Assembly (NCBI GenBank): GCA_022775085.1
Contig: JALFJQ010000039.1
Location: forward strand, 1-64,000
DNA: 64,000 bases
Direction: 5' to 3'
Source of the DNA: Clostridiales bacterium
Lineage (GTDB): Bacteria; Bacillota; Clostridia; Oscillospirales; Oscillospiraceae
Position numbers and translations under genes: made by a program. Under the pieces are notes generated by a model, which was given only the letters and a program-made list of their open reading frames with translations, ran no database searches and was not told where the DNA came from. Positions 16,540-25,172 of the stretch are shown here, piece by piece; positions within the stretch are counted from its first letter, which is position 1, and each line of letters opens with the position of its first letter.

Positions 16540-16883
16540 AAATATCGATACCCTCCCCACAGAATCAGCAGTCCCAATCCCCGGTGCAGCCAGCACACGG
16601 GGATTTTCTGTCCCCATTTCCCTGCACACCATCCACCGGCGGCGCTGCCCAGCAGATAGGGCAGGGCAGGGGCCAGAGAAATCCCGGTGGAAATTGCGGT
16701 GACCACAATGCAGGTCAGGCAGATGGGCAGAATTATGAAGATGGAGCTGGAAAAAACGGAATCGTCCGCTACATCTGTCAGCAGGGTCAGCAGCGGTACC
16801 AGCACCAGCCCGCCGCCCGCGCCGAACAACCCCGCCACCAGTCCGGCACCGGCACCGGCAATAATCATTCTGAAAGATCGCAT
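16533..16883 (-). CDS. TauE/SafE family permease, N-terminal half protein
   Basis: 116 residues, four hydrophobic segments, with the family signature AGLVAGLFGAGGGLVLVPLL. Pairs with the downstream half gene. Its Shine-Dalgarno GGAGGG lies within the 3' arm of the terminator hairpin of the upstream foldase gene, so read-through message would hide the site. Confidence 0.82.
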   Translation of the reverse strand: MRSFRMIIAGAGAGLVAGLFGAGGGLVLVPLLTLLTDVADDSVFSSSIFIILPICLTCIVVTAISTGISLAPALPYLLGSAAGGWCAGKWGQKIPVCWLHRGLGLLILWGGYRYLC

Positions 16884-16884
16884 A

Positions 16885-16927
16885 AAAACACCCTCCCGTG
16901 CTTAGCATTGCCGCGGGAGGGTGTTTT
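16885..16927 (-). terminator. terminator of the foldase gene overlapping the next ribosome-binding site
   Basis: A 14-bp stem AAAACACCCTCCCG/CGGGAGGGTGTTTT. On the minus strand it ends the foldase transcript, and its 3' arm contains GGAGGG of the TauE/SafE gene. Confidence 0.8.
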
Positions 16928-16936
16928 ATTCGGAAA

Positions 16937-18589
16937 TCAGGATGCGGAGCCCAGAACCAGATCCTTACGGATATAGTCGGTATTGCCGTCGGTTACCGTG
17001 ACGGTATCCAGCAGCCCGTTATACCATTCGTCCGTGTCCGCGGTGCGCAGATCGGACTCGATCAGATAATCCCGGTAGGTCTGCTCGGTGTTGCCCACAA
17101 AGTACATGACGTGGTAGCCGTAGGTGGTTTCCACAATGCCGGTATCACCGGGCTTGCGGCTGCTGTCGAAGCACCAGTCATTGAAGGCTGCGACCATCTG
17201 GCCGGGGTAGACGTTTTCATACAGGCCGCCGGTGGTGCCGTCGCCGTCAGCGGAGTTTTCGTTTGCAAGCGCGGCGAAGCTGTCCTCGGTAGCTTCACCG
17301 CTCTTCCACTGGGCCAGAATGTCCTCGGCGGACTGCTTGGCAGCGGCCTTCTCCTCATCGGAGTAGGTCTCGCCGTCGGCATGTGCATCCTCGGCTTCGT
17401 CCGCGGCGTGGGTGGGCTGGATCAGAATGTGGCGAACATTCACCATGGGGAAATTATTGTCGGTAGAACCCACGTAGTACACGACATAGCAGCCATTCAG
17501 AACCTCAGAGGTGGTGCCGTCCTCGGCGGTGTTGGTGCCGGTGCTCTCGAACACCGCAATGTCGCCCTCTTTCCGGCTGGAGTCGCTGACCCACTGCTGG
17601 AACAGGCTGTTGACGGAGCCGTACAGAACGTTTTTGCTCTCGGTGCTGGAAGCCTCGATACCCTCGTTGATCGCCAGATCAGCGATGGCGGCGTTCAGCG
17701 CTTCCACGGAGTCGATCTCACTGCCGCTCAGGCTCTCCGCGGCAGCCCGCACGGCGGCTTCCGCAGCGGCCCGCTCCTTGTCGGAGTAGGTGGTATTGCC
17801 GTTTTCGTCGGTGGTGCCGCCGGTCAGGAACTTGGAGGCGGGCAAATAGTAGTAGTTGTAGGAGTAGGAGGAATACGCCGCGGGATTCTCGGCTTCCTTC
17901 TCCCGCAGAGCGGCGTCATCGTAGGTCAGACTGTCGGTGTAATGGCTGTTGTAGGCGCTGGCAAGGGCGCTGCGCTCGCTGTACGCACGGTAGCTCTCGG
18001 TGGTGGCGCCGTTGCCGTACATGGCTTTCAGATAGGCCTGACCGTTGGAATAGCCGTAAAGCTTGGCATAAGATTCCAGCGTGGACAAGGAGCTGTCGAT
18101 CTGGGCGGCCTGCTCCTCGGGCAGGGTGAAGCCCGCCGCGGCGGCGGCGTCAGACAGAGCGTAGACGCTCCGGGCGTTTTCCTTTGCGGTGTCCAGGAAA
18201 TCGTCTGCCCAGGTCCGGCCGGTGTCCTCGTCAACAATCTGCTGATCCAGGGGCAGGGAAGTGTCCAGGCCAAGCATGGAGGCATAGCCGCCGTAGTTGG
18301 AGTAGAAGCTGTTGATGGCATCAATATAGAAGTAATTCAGCTCGGCGTTGCTGATGCTGTGGTCGCCAATCTGCACCGCGGTGGTTCGCTTCTCATGGTA
18401 ACCGGTAGTCTTGATGGTCTGTGAGATACCGACAAAAACCGCGATGGCCAGCAGCACGACCAGGACCGCAGTAAAGGCGATGGTGTACAGACGGGTGGTG
18501 TAAGCTTCCTTCTGGGCAGCAAGCTGTTTCTGAGTCAGCTTCTCGGTGCCCTGCTCCTTGCGAAGCTTTTTCTTACTGGATGCGCTCAT
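16937..18589 (-). CDS. membrane-anchored PpiC/SurA-type peptidyl-prolyl isomerase (PrsA-like foldase)
   Basis: 550 residues. A basic N-terminus, one transmembrane helix (about 35-58) and a long extracytoplasmic region. The parvulin domain (about residues 395-510) has VNVRHILIQP, a long acidic insertion (EDAHADGETYSDEE), then SADGDGTTGGLY and YGYHVMYFVG. A SurA_N-like helical part precedes it. No lipobox, so unlike Bacillus PrsA it is held by its helix. Expected to assist folding of exported proteins. The ATG at 18589 follows AGAGGA. Confidence 0.87.
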   Translation of the reverse strand: MSASSKKKLRKEQGTEKLTQKQLAAQKEAYTTRLYTIAFTAVLVVLLAIAVFVGISQTIKTTGYHEKRTTAVQIGDHSISNAELNYFYIDAINSFYSNYGGYASMLGLDTSLPLDQQIVDEDTGRTWADDFLDTAKENARSVYALSDAAAAAGFTLPEEQAAQIDSSLSTLESYAKLYGYSNGQAYLKAMYGNGATTESYRAYSERSALASAYNSHYTDSLTYDDAALREKEAENPAAYSSYSYNYYYLPASKFLTGGTTDENGNTTYSDKERAAAEAAVRAAAESLSGSEIDSVEALNAAIADLAINEGIEASSTESKNVLYGSVNSLFQQWVSDSSRKEGDIAVFESTGTNTAEDGTTSEVLNGCYVVYYVGSTDNNFPMVNVRHILIQPTHAADEAEDAHADGETYSDEEKAAAKQSAEDILAQWKSGEATEDSFAALANENSADGDGTTGGLYENVYPGQMVAAFNDWCFDSSRKPGDTGIVETTYGYHVMYFVGNTEQTYRDYLIESDLRTADTDEWYNGLLDTVTVTDGNTDYIRKDLVLGSAS

Positions 18590-18649
18590 GTGATCAAATC
18601 CTCTCAAATGTCATCGTGTTTTCTTCGCCAAAATAGCATAGACCCCGGT

Positions 18650-18678
18650 ATTATAACCCATGGCGCCGTGGGTTTCAA
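18650..18678 (-). promoter_or_regulatory. promoter of the foldase gene
   Basis: Minus strand TTGAAA (18673-18678), a 17-base spacer and TATAAT (18650-18655). The spacer itself is a palindrome, CCCA-CGGCGCCA-TGGG. Confidence 0.8.
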
Positions 18679-18739
18679 GGGGAAAATCAGGGAATTTTGC
18701 AAAAATTTACATTTATAGAGCAGCCGGCGGGGCGTAAGA

Positions 18740-18965
18740 AAAAACATGGGGAGCCGAAGCTCCCCATGCACCCCGCTTTAGCCGTAGCACATCCAGTTAT
18801 GACCTGCACGAAAAGGCAGGTGGGTTGCCGCTCCTGCTCTTAACTGCTCCCAGCATCCACCCATCGTCAAAGCGCGGGCGGGAGGTCTGCAAACCGGGCA
18901 GGAAGTCTAACTTCCCTAGTAAAAAATGTGGGTCCAAAAGGACATGCCGACGCACCAAGCAGGAA
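18740..18965 (-). ncRNA. ssrS: probable 6S RNA
   Basis: An untranslated stretch of about 200 bases ending in a strong terminator (CATGGGGAGC-CGAA-GCTCCCCATG at 18745-18768, then T6 on the minus strand). On that strand the 5' end CCTGCTT pairs with AAGCGGG near the 3' end, and GCATGTCC pairs with GGATGTGC inside it, giving a long rod with a large internal bubble. A small hairpin ACCTGC/GCAGGT sits in the 3' side of the bubble, as in 6S RNA, which mimics an open promoter and binds the housekeeping RNA polymerase. Assignment rests on hand-drawn pairing only. Confidence 0.65.
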
Positions 18966-18974
18966 AGAAAACCG

Positions 18975-19250
18975 TTATTCGGTATCTTCCTCATAAAGCG
19001 CGTCCATAATGAGTCCGTAGACGGTTTCCAGCTCCTGTTCGTCATCGATGGTACACAGGATCGTTTCTCCGTCCTCTTCCACGGATTTGAGAATACTGAC
19101 TTCCAGCTGCAGCGTATCCTGACTTTCTTCGGCGGGGATCACCGCCAGATAGGTACAGCCGTCATACTCCAGTGTACTGAGTACTTCCAGCTCGTATTCC
19201 TTGCCGTCATCATCGGAAATGGTGATAAAATCAGAACCGTACTGATCCAT
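18975..19250 (-). CDS. DUF1292 family protein
   Basis: 91 acidic residues with the family pattern: FITISDDDGKEYELEVLST, YLAVIPAEE and DEQELETVYGLIMDALYEED. Cytosolic, function unknown; family members often lie near ruvX in Firmicutes, as here (about 3 kb away). The ATG at 19250 follows GGAGGGAG. Confidence 0.85.
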   Translation of the reverse strand: MDQYGSDFITISDDDGKEYELEVLSTLEYDGCTYLAVIPAEESQDTLQLEVSILKSVEEDGETILCTIDDEQELETVYGLIMDALYEEDTE

Positions 19251-19367
19251 GGACTCCCTCCTCACCACTGACATGGCCCTATTTTACAGCCTGGCGCGGA
19301 TAAAATCAAGAGGGAATATTGTACAGAAACGCACGGCCTTTTTTGAACCATTACCGGACTGGGAAAT

Positions 19368-19592
19368 TCAGGACAGGTAATCCTCCAAAAGCTGCTGCAA
19401 ATCCCGCTGATTACGGACGACAATGCCGTTTTTCAGTGCCTGCTGGTCACTTTCCGGCAGCGCTGCCACCGGGCAGGGGAAAATCTGCTTCGGTTCCGCG
19501 GCCCCCTGGTCAAACAGCGCCACATATCCTTTCCAGGTTCCGATCACCACGTACAGTGCCAGCAGTGCGGAAAACAGTATCCTTTTTTTCAA
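19368..19592 (-). CDS. small exported BofC C-terminal-domain-like protein
   Basis: 74 residues starting at TTG. An N-terminal hydrophobic segment (about 4-22) is followed by a short domain: GYVALFDQG, then ALPESDQQALKNGIVV and QQLLEDYLS. The Leu-Pro-x-x-Asp...LEDYxS pattern matches the C-terminal domain of BofC, an intercompartmental sporulation factor, but the N-terminal domain of true BofC is missing. Family call is from remembered pattern. No promoter partner is obvious. Confidence 0.55.
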   Translation of the reverse strand: MKKRILFSALLALYVVIGTWKGYVALFDQGAAEPKQIFPCPVAALPESDQQALKNGIVVRNQRDLQQLLEDYLS

Positions 19593-19692
19593 TCCTGCTC
19601 ACGCTCCTTTGAAAGAAGTATTTCCATTTTGAAGCTTTTTATGAAAGCGCGCATTCCCGCTGGTTGTTCACAAGTATTTCAAAAAATAGGTC

Positions 19693-19721
19693 TTTCGTTT
19701 TGAAGTTGGTTATGCTATAAT
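19693..19721 (+). promoter_or_regulatory. extended -10 promoter of the PBP gene
   Basis: TTTCGT, 17 bases, TATAAT, with TG before the -10 (TGCTATAAT). About 80 bases of leader follow, with a GGGGC/GCCCC hairpin ahead of GGAGGG. Confidence 0.6.
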
Positions 19722-19802
19722 AACATCTGTATTGTCATGTGCTGACGACAGATTTTTGACTTTTCCGCGGGGCTTTGCCCCCGTTTTCGGAGGGAACTCT
19801 AT

Positions 19803-22514
19803 ATGGCAGAGAAGAATTTTTTCAAAAGAAGAAAAAAGCCCCGGCAGGAGTGGAATCCCCACTGGCTCATTAAGCTGCTCTATACCGGCGGTTCTGCGGC
19901 ACTGTCTCTGGTGAAGATCACGGTCGGCGCCGCCGCTACGGTACTGCTGATCCTGCTGATCTGCGGCGCTGTTTTCACGGGAACCCTGGGCGACTATCTT
20001 CAGGATGATATTCTGGCGGAGGCCGGCAACTGGTCCATGGAGGACTACGACCTGGAGCGGACTTCCTTTATCTATTATGTGGACAGGGACGGCGATATTC
20101 AGCAGCTTCAGCAGATCTATACCACCACCGACCGTCAGTGGGCCTCTCTGGATGAAATCCCGGAAGCCATGGTCCATGCGGCGGTGGCTATCGAGGACAA
20201 GCGGTTTTACGAGCATCAGGGCGTGGACTGGATCACCACGGTGAAGGCCTGCCTCAATATGTTCTTCGGCGGAGACGAGCAGTTCGGCGGCTCCACCATC
20301 ACCCAGCAGCTGGTGAAGAACCTGACCCAGGAGAAAAGCATTACCGTCCAGCGGAAGGTCATGGAGATTTTCCGTGCGCAGCTTTTCGAAAAGCAGTACG
20401 ACAAGGATCTCATTATGGAGTATTACCTCAATGAGATCTATCTGGGCCGGGGCTGCTACGGTGTCAAGAGCGCGGCGGCGGAGTATTTCGGCAAGGAGCT
20501 GCAGAGCCTGACCCCTGCGGAATGCGCCAGCCTCATCAGCATCACCAACAACCCGTCCCTGTTTAACCCCTATTCCCTGAGTGTCTACAAATATAAGGGC
20601 GAGGAGCGGGACGGCGCGGCGAGAAACCGCTACCGTCAGCTGAACGTCCTGAGTGAGATGCACAATCAGGGCTACCTGACCGACGAGGAATATGACGAAG
20701 CGGTGGATCAGGAGATGGTCTTTAAGGAGGGCATCGCCGATGCCGACCGCTGGACGGTCTGCGGCAATGACCAGTGCGGCTATGAGGGGATTCGAAGCAC
20801 CTTCCTGGGAGAAGGGGACGATTGCTACTGCCCAGTCTGCGGCAGCCTGACCAGCGTGACCACCAACGCCTCCCAGCACGTCTATTCCTGGTACGTTGAC
20901 GCGGTGATCGTCGATTTTGCTTCCTATCTGGCAGAACAGGATGGCAAATCCTGGGATTCCATGGATGAAAACGCCAGAAACGTGTATCTTGACCGCATCC
21001 AGAAAGGCGGCTACCACATTTATACAACTCTGGACATGGATGTTCAGAAGCAGGTGGATGCCATCTATACCGATCTTTCCAATATCCCCGAAACCCGCAG
21101 CAACCAGCAGCTTCAGTCCGCCATCGTGGTCATCGACAACCGTACCGGCGATGTGGTGGCGCTGTCCGGCGGCGTGGGAGAGAAAAAGACCTTCATGGGC
21201 TATAACCGGGCCACGCAGGCGAAGCTCCAGACCGGTTCTTCACAGAAGCCTATTTCGGTGTACGCCCCGGCCTTTGAGTCCGGCAAGGTAACGCCTGCGA
21301 CGGTGTTCAAGGATCTTCCCATCAGCTATACCAACGGCAACTGGCCCAAGAACGACAACCGGAAGTACCAGTATGCCAGAACGGTGTATCAGGGCATTGT
21401 GTCCTCTGTCAATACCATTTCCGTCCGCACGCTGGATGCCATTGGGCAGGAGTACGGCTACAGCTTCGCGAAATACAACTTCGGTCAGAAGAATCTGGTG
21501 GAGCGGTTCCCCACGGAAGTCGAGGTCAAGTCCGACGTGGGCCTGGCCCCGCTGGCTCTGGGTGCCCTGACCGTTGGCTCCACCGTTCAGGAAATGGCGA
21601 CGGCCTATGCCACCTTCGCCAATGACGGCGTGTTCCGGGAGTCACGGCTGTATACCAAGGTGTACAACAGCGACGGCGAGCTGGTGGTGGACAACACCCA
21701 GGATTCCCGGAAGATCCTCAGCGAGAAAACCGTCAATTATATGAATTATTGCCTGTACAACGCCGCCAACAACGGCACCGGCGGCGCGGCGATCTTCGGC
21801 GGGCAGACCATCGCCGGCAAAACCGGCACCACCTCCTCCAACCGGGACCGCTGGTTCTGCGGCTACACCAGCCACTATACCGCGGCGGTGTGGGTAGGCT
21901 ATGACCAGCCGGAGCAGATCAACATTTCTACAGCCAACCCGGCGGCGGTTCTGTGGCGCAAGGTGATGCAGCCCATCCATTCCGGGCTGTCCAATGACGC
22001 GCTCTACGACGGCGGCGCGTTTAAGTCGGTTGCTATCTGCCTGGACTCCGGCAAGCTGGCTACCGATGCCTGCCGCCGGGATGCCCGGGGCATTGAACGG
22101 GTGGTATATGTGAATGTCTATCCCGGCGACGAACCGACGGAAACCTGCGACAAGCACGTGATGGTGAACTTCTGCGGCACTGGCGGCGGTGTGGCTACCG
22201 ATTACTGTGCCTCTTATCCGGATGCCAATGTCTACAGCGCGGGGCTGGTGATGCTCTCTGAAGAGGAGATCCAGGAGATCCGGGACGCGGCCAGCGTGGG
22301 CCTGAACGATGCCTATCTGAATGCCAGCGGCATCTACTATACCGGCGCGGATGTCTGGCGCGGTTTCTACAATGAGTATGAAAATCCCGACGGACTGCCA
22401 TACCTCACGTGTACTCTTCACAGTGCCGGCTCCTGGCAGGAAGAGGAGCAGACACCCGGTGACGAATTCAACGATAATTTTGAGGACAGCGGCAACCATT
22501 TGGATGACTTCTGA
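19803..22514 (+). CDS. class A penicillin-binding protein (PBP1A-like) with four-Cys insertion
   Basis: 903 residues; polymerises glycan and cross-links peptidoglycan outside the membrane. A cytoplasmic basic tail and transmembrane helix (about 35-60) precede the GT51 domain: AIEDKRFYEHQG (catalytic Glu), GGSTITQQLVKN, RKVMEIFRA and NEIYLGRGCYG. The transpeptidase domain has SSQK (active Ser), SVN and KTGTT. Between them, about residues 320-348, lies CGNDQC...CYCPVC, a possible zinc ribbon or pair of disulfides that typical PBP1A lacks. The C-terminal 150 residues are acidic and Cys-containing. Confidence 0.93.
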   Translation: MAEKNFFKRRKKPRQEWNPHWLIKLLYTGGSAALSLVKITVGAAATVLLILLICGAVFTGTLGDYLQDDILAEAGNWSMEDYDLERTSFIYYVDRDGDIQQLQQIYTTTDRQWASLDEIPEAMVHAAVAIEDKRFYEHQGVDWITTVKACLNMFFGGDEQFGGSTITQQLVKNLTQEKSITVQRKVMEIFRAQLFEKQYDKDLIMEYYLNEIYLGRGCYGVKSAAAEYFGKELQSLTPAECASLISITNNPSLFNPYSLSVYKYKGEERDGAARNRYRQLNVLSEMHNQGYLTDEEYDEAVDQEMVFKEGIADADRWTVCGNDQCGYEGIRSTFLGEGDDCYCPVCGSLTSVTTNASQHVYSWYVDAVIVDFASYLAEQDGKSWDSMDENARNVYLDRIQKGGYHIYTTLDMDVQKQVDAIYTDLSNIPETRSNQQLQSAIVVIDNRTGDVVALSGGVGEKKTFMGYNRATQAKLQTGSSQKPISVYAPAFESGKVTPATVFKDLPISYTNGNWPKNDNRKYQYARTVYQGIVSSVNTISVRTLDAIGQEYGYSFAKYNFGQKNLVERFPTEVEVKSDVGLAPLALGALTVGSTVQEMATAYATFANDGVFRESRLYTKVYNSDGELVVDNTQDSRKILSEKTVNYMNYCLYNAANNGTGGAAIFGGQTIAGKTGTTSSNRDRWFCGYTSHYTAAVWVGYDQPEQINISTANPAAVLWRKVMQPIHSGLSNDALYDGGAFKSVAICLDSGKLATDACRRDARGIERVVYVNVYPGDEPTETCDKHVMVNFCGTGGGVATDYCASYPDANVYSAGLVMLSEEEIQEIRDAASVGLNDAYLNASGIYYTGADVWRGFYNEYENPDGLPYLTCTLHSAGSWQEEEQTPGDEFNDNFEDSGNHLDDF

Positions 22515-22559
22515 CAGGTCTCACGGCCAAAAATAACACGATAGAGAAGAGGGTAGACT

Positions 22560-23426
22560 ATGCTGTGGATTTCCAGTGAGTGGAAGGACTATGAGGTGCT
22601 GGACGCATCGAACGGCGAACGTCTGGAGCGCTGGGGCGATTATATTCTGGTGCGTCCGGACCCGCAGGTGATCTGGAACACACCCCGAAGAAGAGCGGAG
22701 TGGCGGCAGTTTGACGCCCGGTATGTCCGGTCAAATACCGGCGGCGGGCATTGGACGGATCACCAGCTGCCGGAGCGCTGGCAGATCAAATATCGGGATT
22801 ATCTCACGTTCAATGTAAAACCAATGAATTTCAAGCATACCGGCGTGTTTCCGGAACAGGCGGCCAACTGGGATTTTATCCGTCAGAAGGTGGCCGATGC
22901 CCACCGACCGGTGCGGGTGCTGAACCTGTTTGCCTATTCCGGCGGCGCCACGCTGGCTGCTGCCGCCGGCGGTGCGGAGGTGTTCCATGTGGACGCTTCC
23001 AAGGGCATGGTGGCCTGGGCCAAAGAAAACGCGGCAGCTTCCGGCCTCGACAAGTGCCCCATCCACTGGATGGTGGACGACTGCGCCAAGTTCATCCAGC
23101 GGGAGATCCGCCGGGGCCGCCGCTATGACGGCATCATCATGGACCCGCCCAGCTATGGCAGAGGCCCCAGCGGCGAAATCTGGAAAATGGAGACCAGCTT
23201 TTACCCCTTCCTTCAGGAGGTGGCGAAGGTGCTGTCTGACAATCCGTTGTTTGTCATCATCAATTCGTACACCACCGGCCTTGCGCCGTCCGCCGTCGCT
23301 TACGCGTCGGATGTGGTATTCGGCAGCCTGTACGGCGGAAAAACGGAAGCGGGAGAACTGGGCCTGCCGGTGACGGAGTCCGGATTGGTGCTGCCCTGCG
23401 GCGCTACCGGACGCTGGACACCGTAA
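22560..23426 (+). CDS. class I SAM-dependent methyltransferase (RlmI-like, PUA-less)
   Basis: 288 residues. Rossmann-fold methyltransferase with NLFAYSGGATLAAAAGGAEV (SAM motif I), HVDASKGMVAWAKENA and MDPPSYGRGPSGE, the NPPY-like catalytic loop of 23S rRNA m5C methyltransferases such as RlmI/RlmK. The N-terminal PUA domain of RlmI is missing. It precedes ecfA1 by 13 bases and is probably in the same transcript. Confidence 0.85.
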   Translation: MLWISSEWKDYEVLDASNGERLERWGDYILVRPDPQVIWNTPRRRAEWRQFDARYVRSNTGGGHWTDHQLPERWQIKYRDYLTFNVKPMNFKHTGVFPEQAANWDFIRQKVADAHRPVRVLNLFAYSGGATLAAAAGGAEVFHVDASKGMVAWAKENAAASGLDKCPIHWMVDDCAKFIQREIRRGRRYDGIIMDPPSYGRGPSGEIWKMETSFYPFLQEVAKVLSDNPLFVIINSYTTGLAPSAVAYASDVVFGSLYGGKTEAGELGLPVTESGLVLPCGATGRWTP

Positions 23427-23439
23427 TGGAGGAAACACA

Positions 23440-24288
23440 TTGAGCGAAATCATTTCTGCAGAGCATCTGGCATACACCTATCCCGGCGTGGAGGATACCC
23501 CCGGCGTTCCTGTGTTTGAGGATATGAACCTGAAAATTCAGGAAGGCAGCTTCGTTGCCGTTCTCGGCACCAACGGCTGCGGCAAGTCCACCCTTGCCAA
23601 GCATTTCAATTCCATTCTCCTGCCCACCGGCGGCAAGGTCTATGTCTGCGGCATCGACACCGCCAACGAGGATCGGATTATGACCGTGCGGCACAATGTG
23701 GGCATGGTCTTCCAGAACCCGGACAACCAGATCGTTGCCAATGTGGTGGAGGAGGACGTGGCCTTCGGCCCGGAGAACCTGGGGGTTGCCAGTCCGGAGA
23801 TCCGCCATCGGGTGGATAACGCCCTGAAGCAGGTGGGTATGTACGAATACCGGGAGCACGCGCCCCATCTTCTGTCCGGCGGACAGAAGCAGCGTATTGC
23901 CATCGCCGGCATTATCGCTATGGAGCCGAAGTGCATTGTTCTGGACGAGCCTACCGCCATGCTGGACCCCCGGGGCCGCCGGGAGGTTATCGACACCATC
24001 GGACGGCTGAACCGGGAAAAGGGGATCACTGTGGTGCTGATTACCCACCACATGGACGAAGCAGCCAGGGCAGACCGGGTGGTGGTGCTGGACAAGGGCA
24101 CGGTGGCGGCGGACGGAACGCCGAAGCAGGTGTTCTCTCAGGTGGAGCTGCTGCACAGTATCGGTCTGGCATCCCCGGAAACCGTGGAGCTGTGCTGGGA
24201 GCTGAAGCGGCAGGGATTTGACCTGCCGCTGGATGCGTTGGAACCCGAAGAATGCGCGCAGGCACTTTACGATCTGGTAAAGGCTTGA
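23440..24288 (+). CDS. ecfA1: energy-coupling factor transporter ATPase EcfA1
   Basis: 282 residues. ABC ATPase: Walker A GTNGCGKST, Q-loop FQNPDNQIV, signature LSGGQKQR, Walker B CIVLDEPTAMLD and H-loop ITHHMDEA. The FQNPDNQ motif is typical of ECF ATPases. Start codon TTG, with GGAGG about eight bases upstream. With EcfA2 and EcfT it forms the shared energising module for vitamin S-components. Confidence 0.96.
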   Translation: MSEIISAEHLAYTYPGVEDTPGVPVFEDMNLKIQEGSFVAVLGTNGCGKSTLAKHFNSILLPTGGKVYVCGIDTANEDRIMTVRHNVGMVFQNPDNQIVANVVEEDVAFGPENLGVASPEIRHRVDNALKQVGMYEYREHAPHLLSGGQKQRIAIAGIIAMEPKCIVLDEPTAMLDPRGRREVIDTIGRLNREKGITVVLITHHMDEAARADRVVVLDKGTVAADGTPKQVFSQVELLHSIGLASPETVELCWELKRQGFDLPLDALEPEECAQALYDLVKA

Positions 24289-24308
24289 CCCGCTGGGAGG
24301 AATCTTGA

Positions 24309-25172
24309 TTGAAACCAATTCTGGAAGTAAGTAACCTTAACTACATCTACAGCGTGGGCACGCCCTTTGAGCACAAAGCGCTGGATAATATTTCTTTTTC
24401 TGTGGAGCCGGGAGAATTCATCGGTATCATCGGACATACCGGCTCCGGCAAGTCCACCCTGATGCAGCAGCTCAACGGCCTGCTGAAGCCTACTTCCGGG
24501 CAGGTGCTGCTGGACGGCGTAGACATCTGGTCGGATAAGAAGCTGACCCGCCAGGCCCGGTTTCGGGTGGGCCTGGTGTTCCAGTACCCGGAATACCAGC
24601 TCTTCGAAGAGACGGTATACCGGGACATTGCCTTCGGCCCCAAGAATATGGGCCTTGACGAAAAGGAGATTGACCGCAGGGTGCGGGAGGCCGCGGGCTT
24701 TGTGGGCCTGACGGCGGAGCAGCTGGAGGTATCTCCCTTTGACCTGTCCGGCGGACAGAAGCGCCGGGTCGCTATTGCCGGCGTCATCGCCATGGAGCCG
24801 GAGGTGCTGATCCTTGACGAGCCTACCGCCGGTCTTGACCCCGTGGGCCGGGCGGAAATCCTGGGCAACATCGAAGCATATCGCCGTGCCAGAAACGCCA
24901 CCATTATGATGGTATCCCATTCCATGGAGGACGTGGCCCGGCTGACGGATCGACTTCTCGTTATGAACGGCTCCCGGCTTGCCATGGATGCCGCGCCTGC
25001 CGAGGTGTTTACCCACGCCGAGGAGCTGGTGGGCATGGGCCTGAACATCCCGCAGGTCACACAGGTATTCCTGCATTTGAAAAAAATGGGACTGGATGTT
25101 GCCAATGTCTACACCATTGAGCAGGCAGTCTCTGAAATCAAACGGCTGCGGGGAGGTGCTGGGAATGCTTAA
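24309..25172 (+). CDS. ecfA2: energy-coupling factor transporter ATPase EcfA2
   Basis: 287 residues. Walker A GHTGSGKST, Q-loop FQYPEYQLFE (EcfA2 type), signature LSGGQKRR, Walker B LILDEPTAGLD and the H-loop SHSMEDVA. Begins at TTG after GGAGGAATC. Its end overlaps ecfT by eight bases. Confidence 0.96.
   Translation: MKPILEVSNLNYIYSVGTPFEHKALDNISFSVEPGEFIGIIGHTGSGKSTLMQQLNGLLKPTSGQVLLDGVDIWSDKKLTRQARFRVGLVFQYPEYQLFEETVYRDIAFGPKNMGLDEKEIDRRVREAAGFVGLTAEQLEVSPFDLSGGQKRRVAIAGVIAMEPEVLILDEPTAGLDPVGRAEILGNIEAYRRARNATIMMVSHSMEDVARLTDRLLVMNGSRLAMDAAPAEVFTHAEELVGMGLNIPQVTQVFLHLKKMGLDVANVYTIEQAVSEIKRLRGGAGNA

Noticed and set aside
16898-18424. 508-codon plus-strand open frame
   Set aside because: Antisense to the PpiC foldase, Gly/Val-rich without domains; the foldase has a clear parvulin domain, promoter and terminator.
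19710-21017. 435-codon minus-strand open frame
   Set aside because: Antisense to the PBP gene and crosses its promoter.
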